From: Methanosarcina sp.
GTDB taxonomy: Archaea; Halobacteriota; Methanosarcinia; Methanosarcinales; Methanosarcinaceae
Assembly: GCA_003157235.1 (NCBI GenBank)
Contig: PMJC01000485.1
Location: 5,616 to 10,892 of the forward strand
Direction of reading: 5' to 3'
DNA length: 5,277 bases
Below the pieces are notes generated by a model. It was given only the letters and a program-made list of their open reading frames with translations, was not told the DNA's origin and did not search any database. This document shows positions 1-5,277 of this stretch, in pieces (positions within the stretch are counted from its first letter, which is position 1; every line of letters starts with the position of its first letter). Position numbers and translations under genes: made by a program.

Positions 1-1769
1 TAATCACCAAGGTTATACTGTCGAAGTGCAGAAAGTTTTCCTTTTCCCTTTTTCTGCCCCAAATTTGCCTTTTTTCCGACTGCACCCAAAACTTTGATCG
101 GCTTTACTTCGGACAGCACCTCTGTTTTGCCTTCTGCATCCTTTCCAAAGCTAACTTCACCTTCGGAATCAGGCAAGATATTAACCTCTTTTTCAAGCTC
201 TTTTCCACTGTCTTTCCAAAATGCCATCCCTTTTCCATGGCTTTCTGCCAAAATTTCGGAACTTTCCTGGAGAAAAGCAAATTTACATGCAGGTTCACAT
301 ATAGATTCAGGTGCAGATTCAGATACAGATGAAGTTTCAGGCGCTGATCCGGAGCTCTCCAAACTCAATATAGACGATTCACCACTTTTTATCTCAGAAC
401 TTTTAATCCTGTCTAAGGGCTTCAAAATTTCAGATTCTTCAATAATTCCAGAGCTTTCAGTAGTTTTAGAATTTCCAATAATTGCCACACCAAATTCAGT
501 CTTCTCAGCTGGATTGAGATCCACAATTATTTTAACTTCGTTATCATATACACATTCTTTTGCTTCTTTAGACTCAGTAAATCTGACAGATTTGACAGAA
601 CTTTCTATTCGGAAATCCGGGTCTTTGAAATCAATGGCCTCAATCAACTTTGAAATTCGACTTTCAGTTTCTTCATCCACTCTTGACCTTGTGACGTTTG
701 GGTTCCGGACAACTTCATCAACAATTAACCCGCCATCATTTAAGCTCATTCTCTTGATCTCTTCTGCAACTGCCTGATCAGGATCCGAAAATGTGACTTT
801 CAAACCCTCTTTGGGTAAAGATTTTTTTATCCTCAGATCTGTGACCTTTGTCACGAGGGCTCCTTTATTTAGAAGGTATTCTTCAATCTCACTGATGGAC
901 AGAATCATCCTCGAATTCCCATAAATTTTCAAGAACACTACTGATTCGAGAAGCTCTTCAAGATGTTCATTTACTGCAGAAAAAATCTGTTCATAAGTAT
1001 TCTCTTCCTCATTCAACTCTACTATAATGAAAAGAAATTTGCGGGTAGGAATTGTGCGCCTACTAATCTCCAACCTTTCATCGGAAAGAGTGATGATGTT
1101 GTAAGAACGGGACTCTTCTTCAGAAGTGTTGTTTCTTTCTGTGCTACCGGAATACGTGACCCATGTATCTCCAACCTTAATTTTTTCATATTTGTGATAA
1201 TCTCCAAGGAGAATTGCATCAATCTTGAACGGAAGCTTATTAAGCACTTCAACACAGTCCCATTCAGCATATGGAAAAGGCTGCATGATCTGGTGCATTA
1301 CAAGTAATTTCTTGCAATTTTCCGGCAGGGAAGAATCCGGAGCTTCAAACCCAGAATACTCGAATAAAGGAATCTTTGATCTAGGGACACTGTCGATTCC
1401 ATATATTGCAATACCCCTTAAGATGTGCGGTTTTTTACTAAGTCTTGCAGCAAGTTCCATTTTCTCCAAAATGTCTAGCCACTGCTTATTTTGCTTGCTC
1501 TCATGGTTCCCGACAATCCCAAAAAAAGGTATCTCAACAGCTTTTAACTTAATCAGGATGTTGATAATCTCCAGGAGGTCTTCAAGAGTAGGGTTCCTCG
1601 AATCAAAAAGGTCCCCTGCATGTACTACAGCATCAACCTGCATATCAATCGCATCATTTATTACAATTTCAAAAGCCTTAAAAAAGTCCTTTCTACGAAC
1701 CTCACTGTAATACTGGATATATCCAAGATGCGTGTCCGCAGTGTGGAGTATTTTTATTTCCCTGGCCAT
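1..1769 (-). CDS. mre11: DNA double-strand break repair nuclease Mre11 (3' end outside window)
   Basis: This is a Mn-dependent nuclease of the calcineurin-like phosphoesterase superfamily. With the ATPase Rad50 it processes DNA ends at double-strand breaks in the cytoplasm. I translated the reverse strand from the ATG at 1769-1767 and found no stop codon down to base 3, so at least 589 residues are encoded; the rest lies beyond the left edge. Phosphoesterase motifs appear in order: HTADTHLGY (D12, H14), HAGDLFDSRNP (D53), GIVGNHES (N88, H89), LLVMHQ (H159) and LLGDYHKYE (D190, H192). A capping region follows to about residue 325. Residues about 327-395 look helical and sit where Mre11 proteins carry the Rad50-binding helices. 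Residues about 430-490 are rich in Ser and Glu, and the last 40 visible residues are rich in Lys and Gly. The start is secure because an in-frame TAG at 1797-1799 precedes it and no other ATG, GTG or TTG lies between. There is no clear Shine-Dalgarno site. In archaea rad50 usually follows mre11, so it probably lies just left of the window (inference). Confidence 0.95.
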   Translation of the reverse strand, partial: MAREIKILHTADTHLGYIQYYSEVRRKDFFKAFEIVINDAIDMQVDAVVHAGDLFDSRNPTLEDLLEIINILIKLKAVEIPFFGIVGNHESKQNKQWLDILEKMELAARLSKKPHILRGIAIYGIDSVPRSKIPLFEYSGFEAPDSSLPENCKKLLVMHQIMQPFPYAEWDCVEVLNKLPFKIDAILLGDYHKYEKIKVGDTWVTYSGSTERNNTSEEESRSYNIITLSDERLEISRRTIPTRKFLFIIVELNEEENTYEQIFSAVNEHLEELLESVVFLKIYGNSRMILSISEIEEYLLNKGALVTKVTDLRIKKSLPKEGLKVTFSDPDQAVAEEIKRMSLNDGGLIVDEVVRNPNVTRSRVDEETESRISKLIEAIDFKDPDFRIESSVKSVRFTESKEAKECVYDNEVKIIVDLNPAEKTEFGVAIIGNSKTTESSGIIEESEILKPLDRIKSSEIKSGESSILSLESSGSAPETSSVSESAPESICEPACKFAFLQESSEILAESHGKGMAFWKDSGKELEKEVNILPDSEGEVSFGKDAEGKTEVLSEVKPIKVLGAVGKKANLGQKKGKGKLSALRQYNLGD

Positions 1770-1815
1770 GGAGTTATCAGTCTCTGATCTTTTATCCTAT
1801 AAGGATTCATATTTT

Positions 1816-1824
1816 AGTATTTAA
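1816..1824 (-). promoter_or_regulatory. Putative TATA box for mre11
   Basis: Read on the minus strand, the bases are TTAAATACT, followed shortly by a second AT-rich stretch. Archaeal transcription usually starts about 25 bases after the box centre. That would put the start near 1795 and leave a short leader of roughly 25 bases before the mre11 ATG. The leader shows no good Shine-Dalgarno match. The match to the TATA consensus is only moderate, so the exact box is uncertain. Confidence 0.4.
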
Positions 1825-1882
1825 CTCATTTCCACAGGAAACAAACTTTATTCAAAAAAGAAAATCGAAGTTCCAATTCAGA

Positions 1883-2178
1883 TCACGACTCCTTCTCATA
1901 AACTTCATATGTGTAAATCAAAAATGAATTTTCAATATTCTGTGGGACTTTGTACTTAAACTCTCTTTTGCAGATTCCAGAGTATTGGTCGAAGATGTTG
2001 CAGCATGAAGTAAAACATTACGAATTTTTTGATAGTTATAGTTTGCTTCATAAGGTAAAGTCGTGATATTAACGATACTACATAATTCAGAGGATACAAG
2101 CAGTAAAATATCTGTGTCTATTCTATAGTAGAGTCAGTTTTCGTCTCCATAACCAACGATTTCATTACCTTCAATCAT
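1883..2178 (-). pseudogene. Relic of a small gene of unknown family (one stop, one frameshift)
   Basis: I do not recognise the family. On the minus strand an ATG at 2178-2176 begins MIEGNEIVGYGDEN and then meets TGA (2136-2134). The same frame continues with protein-like sequence such as RIDTDILLLVSSEL and TTLPYEANYNYQKIRN. Near base 2015 the protein-like sequence moves to another frame, which reads FTSCCNIFDQYSG, REFKYKVPQNIENSF and LIYTYEVYEKES before a TGA at 1885-1883. Adding one T to the TTTT run in GTTTTAC would join the two frames as KIRNVFTSCC. The repaired product would be roughly 100 residues, soluble, with several Cys and many aromatic residues. The C-terminal 44 codons are the most convincing part. 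No Shine-Dalgarno site precedes the ATG and an in-frame TAA stands directly before it. The call rests on composition and on continuity across the breaks only; chance open frames remain possible. Confidence 0.42.
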
Positions 2179-2250
2179 TTATTTGCTATTCTTCTGATTT
2201 GTAGAAATGATTTATGAACTGACGAGATATCGAACTATTTCAAGACCAGA

Positions 2251-2262
2251 TATATTTAAATA
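2251..2262 (+). promoter_or_regulatory. Putative TATA box for valS
   Basis: The bases TATATTTAAATA are a strong match to an archaeal TATA box. A start about 25 bases after the box centre falls near 2282 and gives a leader of about 42 bases before the valS ATG at 2324. The preceding bases (AGACCAGA) are a weak candidate for the TFB recognition element. Confidence 0.65.
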
Positions 2263-2312
2263 ATCGCAAGCACTCTAGAACTCCAGAAATTCATACACCA
2301 TTTTCCAATCAT

Positions 2313-2318
2313 GGAGTG
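2313..2318 (+). promoter_or_regulatory. valS Shine-Dalgarno site within a possible hairpin
   Basis: GGAGTG lies five bases before the valS ATG and includes the GGAG core, which supports that start. The bases TGGAGT (2312-2317) are an exact reverse complement of ACTCCA (2280-2285), so the leader could fold and hide the site. CACTC at 2271-2275 could pair with GAGTG (2314-2318) instead if transcription begins early enough. The site is well supported; the regulatory fold is speculative. Confidence 0.6.
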
Positions 2319-2323
2319 TCTCT

Positions 2324-4933
2324 ATGAAAGAATCGGAAATTCAAGTAGAATACAATGCAAATGATATTGAGGAAAAGTGGATGGAGAAATGGGATCTTTC
2401 CATGTACCACTTCAACTGGGGAGAAGATTCACGTCCCCAATATATTATCGACACCCCACCCCCTTATCCTACAGGCAATTTCCATATTGGAAACGCGCTT
2501 AATTGGTGCTATATCGACTTTGTTGCTCGTTACAAAAGAATGCGGGGATACAATGTAATGTTCCCTGAGGGGTGGGACTGTCATGGCCTGCCAACAGAAG
2601 TAAAAGTTGAAGAAATTCATGGGATAACTAAAAACCAGGTTCCTCGTGCAGAATTTCGGAGAATGTGTCGGGAACTGACGGCAGAAAACATTGGCAAGAT
2701 GCGAAAAACAATGCTGCGTCTGGGTTTTTCTGTGGACTGGAGCAACGAATTCGTAACCATGGACCCTTCATATTTTGTAAAGACACAGAAATCCTTTGTC
2801 CGAATGTACAATGATGGATACATCTATCACGAAGAACATCCTGTTAACTGGTGCCCTCGCTGCGAAACTGCCATCGCGTTTGCAGAAGTAGAGTATGACA
2901 CAAGACAAACTAAACTTAACTTCGTCCATTTCGACAAGGTCGACATTGCAACTACAAGGCCAGAACTGATGTCAGCCTGCGTTGCCATTGCAGTTAATCC
3001 TAAAGACAAGCGATACAAGGAATATGTCGGTCAGGAAATTAGAGTGCCTATTTTTAAGCAGAAAGTGACTTTGATTACTGATGAAGCTGTTGAGCCTGAA
3101 CTAGGTACAGGCGCTGTGATGATCTGTACTTTTGGGGACAAACAAGATGTACACTGGCGGGCAAAATACGGGTTACCCCTTGTAAAAACTATCGACAAGC
3201 AAGGAAATATGACAAAAGCTGCAGGCAAGTATGAAGGCTTGAGTGCAACAGCATGCAGAGAGGCTATAATTTTCGACCTGAAGGCCGAAGGTTTCCTTTA
3301 TGACCAGAAATCTCTGACGCAAAATGTTGGACTCTGCTGGCGTTGCGACACCCCAATAGAAATTCTTTCCGAACCCCAATGGTTCGTGAAGATCAACCAT
3401 GAAAGCATTCTGAAAGCTGCAGAAGAGATTAACTGGTGCCCAGAGTATATGAAAACCAGGCTGCAGAACTGGACAGGCACCATGGAATGGGACTGGTGCA
3501 TTTCCAGACAGAGGATTTTTGCAACTCCAATTCCGATATGGTATTGTAAGCATTGTGGAGAAGTCATGCTTGCAGAAGAGAGTTGGCTACCTATTGATCC
3601 AAATGAAGCAACTCCAAAGAAAGCCTGTACTTGTGGTTCAACCGAATTTCAACCAGAGATCGATGTCCTTGATACCTGGATGGATTCCTCGATTACTGCA
3701 TTACATGTCACTGGCTGGGAAAGCGAGTATGAACTCCGCTTGCCTGCCCAGATCCGTCCTCAGGGACATGATATCATCAGAACCTGGGCTTTTTATACAA
3801 TACTGCGTAGCCTGGCTCTTGAAGACAAGAAGCCTTGGGACTCTATAATGATCAATGGTATGGTACTTGGACCTGATGGCCATAAAATGAGCAAGTCCCT
3901 TGGAAACATCATTTCCCCCGAAGAAGTGATATCACAATACAGTGCCGATGCCTTTAGGCAGTGGGGAGCAGTTGGAGGTTCCACAGGCTCAGATATAATG
4001 TTCCGCTGGAAAGATGTAGTTTCAGCTTCTCGCTTTCTCCAGAAGATGTGGAGTATCTACCGCTTCTCGATGGCCCATTTAAATGATTTCGGGCATGAAG
4101 ACGCAGAAATATTCTCAATTGATTCCCTCCTTACAATTGACAGATGGCTCCTCAGCAAGCTTAACCGACTTGTGGATACTACCACTAAAGAACTTGATGG
4201 ATACAATTTTGATTCAACTTTCAAGGCCATTCGGAACTTTACTTGGGAAGTCCTTGCGGACAACTATCTAGAACTTGTAAAAGGCAGACTCTATGGTAAC
4301 AAGGTCGAAGGCAGAAGAGCAGGTCAATATGTTCTCCATCAAACAATGAAAACTCTTTCATTCCTGCTTGCGCCTTTTGTACCTTTCTTTGCAGAAGAGC
4401 TGCATTCAAGATTTAGCAATGAAAGCGTCCATATACAGACCTGGCCAACTATCGATAAAAGTCTCATCAGCGAAGAAGCTGAAGCTGCGGGAGAGCTGAT
4501 TAAGAGAATCACTAGTGAAGTTCGCAGGTATAAGTCAGATATAGGAATGGCACTCAATGCTCCATTGAAGAAAATAGAGATATATAATACAGATATCGAT
4601 ACAGGAGATATTTCAGGCACTACGAACTCTGAAGTTGAGTTGATTGGAGGTACTCCTTCCTTTGAATATATGCCCATGGGTGTTAAGATTAACATGGGTT
4701 TAATTGGGCCGCACTTCAGAAAGGATGCAAACGATGTTGTAAAAGCGCTAAAAAAAGAAGACCTTGCGACTATTGAGGCCCAGCAAGCCTCCGGAAAGAT
4801 AATCATTACTGTAAATGGGCAATCAATCGAGATCGAATCTGAAGCCGTGGTGGTAACAAAAAAAGTGATCTCAGAAGGTAGAGAAGTTGATATTCTAGAA
4901 GTTAATGATGCGATTGTTGTAATTATAAGGTAA
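2324..4933 (+). CDS. valS: Valyl-tRNA synthetase
   Basis: This class Ia synthetase joins valine to tRNA-Val using ATP in the cytoplasm and hydrolyses mischarged threonine. The 869-residue length suits archaeal ValRS. The catalytic fold shows [13 protein letters not shown] (HIGH-type motif at 54-57), [10 protein letters not shown] (83-92), WCISRQR (391-397) and HKMSKSLGN (KMSKS at 521-525). The editing domain spans about 180-340, with TTRPE (210-214) and [18 protein letters not shown] (261-278). Cysteine pairs at 177/180, 338/341, 408/411 and 435/437 look like zinc knuckles. The helical anticodon-binding domain is about 600-740. The last 90 or so residues ([19 protein letters not shown] onward) resemble the C-terminal domain of archaeal IleRS, not the coiled-coil arm of bacterial Val[17 protein letters not shown] and PPPYPTG separate it from IleRS and LeuRS. 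The ATG at 2324 is chosen because GGAGTG precedes it by five bases and the N-terminus aligns with the usual family start. It appears to be transcribed alone: divergent from mre11, with a terminator-like signal at its end. Confidence 0.97.
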   Translation: MKESEIQVEYNANDIEEKWMEKWDLSMYHFNWGEDSRPQYIIDTPPPYPTGNFHIGNALNWCYIDFVARYKRMRGYNVMFPEGWDCHGLPTEVKVEEIHGITKNQVPRAEFRRMCRELTAENIGKMRKTMLRLGFSVDWSNEFVTMDPSYFVKTQKSFVRMYNDGYIYHEEHPVNWCPRCETAIAFAEVEYDTRQTKLNFVHFDKVDIATTRPELMSACVAIAVNPKDKRYKEYVGQEIRVPIFKQKVTLITDEAVEPELGTGAVMICTFGDKQDVHWRAKYGLPLVKTIDKQGNMTKAAGKYEGLSATACREAIIFDLKAEGFLYDQKSLTQNVGLCWRCDTPIEILSEPQWFVKINHESILKAAEEINWCPEYMKTRLQNWTGTMEWDWCISRQRIFATPIPIWYCKHCGEVMLAEESWLPIDPNEATPKKACTCGSTEFQPEIDVLDTWMDSSITALHVTGWESEYELRLPAQIRPQGHDIIRTWAFYTILRSLALEDKKPWDSIMINGMVLGPDGHKMSKSLGNIISPEEVISQYSADAFRQWGAVGGSTGSDIMFRWKDVVSASRFLQKMWSIYRFSMAHLNDFGHEDAEIFSIDSLLTIDRWLLSKLNRLVDTTTKELDGYNFDSTFKAIRNFTWEVLADNYLELVKGRLYGNKVEGRRAGQYVLHQTMKTLSFLLAPFVPFFAEELHSRFSNESVHIQTWPTIDKSLISEEAEAAGELIKRITSEVRRYKSDIGMALNAPLKKIEIYNTDIDTGDISGTTNSEVELIGGTPSFEYMPMGVKINMGLIGPHFRKDANDVVKALKKEDLATIEAQQASGKIIITVNGQSIEIESEAVVVTKKVISEGREVDILEVNDAIVVIIR

Positions 4934-4951
4934 GCATATGCTTACTTTTTT
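4930..4951 (+). terminator. Putative valS terminator: palindrome plus T6
   Basis: GTAAGCATATGCTTAC (4930-4945) is a perfect 16-base palindrome and six Ts follow directly. As RNA it could form a six-pair stem with a four-base loop. The valS stop codon TAA (4931-4933) lies inside the left arm. Archaeal termination depends mainly on U tracts, so the T run is the more important part. A second imperfect hairpin (ACTTT at 4960-4964 with AAAGT at 4971-4975) lies just after it. Confidence 0.55.
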
Positions 4952-5017
4952 GTACTCATACTTTGGCATGAAAGTACAGAGGGTATCTTCCTAATGTATG
5001 CTCACAATCTCTTTCCT

Positions 5018-5033
5018 AATAATTGCAATTATT
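5018..5033. repeat. Perfect 16-bp palindrome
   Basis: AATAATTGCAATTATT equals its own reverse complement. It is very AT-rich, so chance is a real possibility. It lies about 70 bases from the end of the right-edge relic and 15 bases before an AT-rich TATA-like stretch (ATTAAATTTATA, 5039-5050). It could be a regulator site or, less likely, a termination structure for the minus-strand relic; no T run follows it. Confidence 0.45.
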
Positions 5034-5104
5034 GCACTAATTAAATTTATACTACTATTAACCAAGAATGTATCAGTCTCGACCCTCTTCTTCTTTTGAA
5101 TGTC

Positions 5105-5277
5105 TCATTTTTTATACCCTGTTTCATCTTTGTATATCTCGTCATTTGCAATCATATGCCTTAGAATTGTGGGAAATTTTCCTTGCTATGCTATTAATAT
5201 CCCTAGCATCTCTAAGTCTAAAATTAAATCTTCAGCTACAAATTATGCTTCTATTGAATTAGAACAAAATTCTTGCC
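5105..5277 (-). pseudogene. 3' end of a decayed gene of unknown family (in-frame TAA and TAG)
   Basis: I do not recognise the family. Entering from the right edge on the minus strand, one frame reads QEFCSNSIEA, then TAA (5245-5243), FVAEDLILDLEMLGILIA, then TAG (5188-5186), then QGKFPTILRHMIANDEIYK and DETGYKK before a TGA (5107-5105). The stretches between stops look like genuine protein: an amphipathic helix rich in Leu and Asp/Glu, then a charged C-terminus. Two point changes in a single frame without a frameshift suggest fairly recent decay. Methanosarcina can read TAG as pyrrolysine, but the TAA cannot be explained that way, so a pseudogene is the simpler reading. A short ATG frame beginning MLGILIA and crossing the TAG is possible but has no clear ribosome binding site. 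The evidence is composition over about 56 codons, so chance is not excluded. Confidence 0.38.

Larger units (their letters stand above)
1770..2323. other. Divergent mre11-valS spacer without an intact gene
   Basis: This 554-bp AT-rich spacer separates two divergent genes. The left 60 bases hold the probable mre11 promoter and the right 75 bases hold the valS promoter, leader and ribosome binding site. The middle, about 1883-2178, holds a minus-strand relic described separately. I see no tRNA, no insertion-sequence ends and no long direct repeats. The spacer is longer than two promoters need, which fits the loss of a small gene that once stood here (inference). Confidence 0.6.
4934..5277. other. 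Region right of valS without an intact gene
   Basis: After the terminator-like signal come about 150 bases of AT-rich sequence containing a palindrome (5018-5033), then the end of a broken minus-strand frame that reaches the right edge. A 64-codon plus-strand frame (5068-5262) is opposite that relic, has no Shine-Dalgarno site and no recognisable content, so I do not call it a gene. Confidence 0.6.

Noticed and set aside
94..777. 227-codon plus-strand open frame
   Set aside because: It lies wholly opposite mre11, and its Ser-rich product is the antisense reading of the Glu/Ser-rich Mre11 tail. It has no family signature or ribosome binding site.
1225..1710. 161-codon plus-strand open frame
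   Set aside because: It is antisense to the conserved Mre11 catalytic motifs, which explain this stretch fully.
1995..2066. Plus-strand small frame beginning MLQHEVKHYEFFD
   Set aside because: It has only 23 codons and no Shine-Dalgarno site, and it lies opposite the more protein-like minus-strand relic.
1770..2323. T-box or tRNA-like leader controlling valS
   Set aside because: I looked for a tRNA-like fold or T-box consensus and found none; T-boxes are bacterial and the predicted leader is only about 42 bases.
2311..2364. 17-codon upstream ATG frame overlapping the valS start
   Set aside because: Its ATG overlaps the bases just before the valS Shine-Dalgarno site and it has no ribosome binding site of its own; probably chance.
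4339..4806. 155-codon minus-strand open frame
   Set aside because: It is antisense to the anticodon-binding and C-terminal parts of valS, with no independent support.
5068..5262. 64-codon plus-strand frame with a Leu-rich end that could look like a membrane helix
   Set aside because: There is no ribosome binding site, and the opposite strand carries the more coherent relic. The Leu-rich end is what antisense of Lys/Asp/Glu-rich coding sequence tends to give.

Overview
The window looks like a piece of a methanogenic archaeal chromosome, most likely Methanosarcina or a close relative. The evidence is an archaeal-type valyl-tRNA synthetase with a HIGN signature, an archaeal Mre11 nuclease, AT-rich spacers with TATA-box promoters instead of bacterial -35/-10 pairs, and long spacers holding gene relics. 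The genus is inferred from the general look of the proteins, not from a database search.

Layout, left to right. Positions 1-1769 (minus strand) hold mre11, which starts at 1769 and stays open to the left edge. At least 589 residues are visible and the C-terminal end lies outside. Positions 1770-2323 are a 554-bp divergent spacer. It carries the mre11 promoter at its left end, a probable broken gene on the minus strand (about 1883-2178) and a good TATA box and Shine-Dalgarno site for valS at its right end. Positions 2324-4933 (plus strand) hold valS, complete at 869 codons. A perfect palindrome overlapping the valS stop codon is followed by six Ts and probably marks its transcription end. The remaining 344 bp contain no intact gene. 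They hold a second perfect palindrome (5018-5033) and, at the right edge on the minus strand, a coherent reading frame broken by TAA and TAG codons, which looks like the 3' end of a decayed gene.

The two intact genes do unrelated work: Mre11 processes DNA ends in double-strand break repair with Rad50, and ValRS charges tRNA-Val. They are divergently transcribed from separate promoters, and nothing suggests a shared function. I see no CRISPR array, rRNA, tRNA or complete mobile element, and no convincing new multi-gene system. The less ordinary points are the changed metal-site residues and long tail of Mre11, an IleRS-like C-terminal domain on ValRS, two gene relics, and a possible hairpin masking the valS ribosome binding site.
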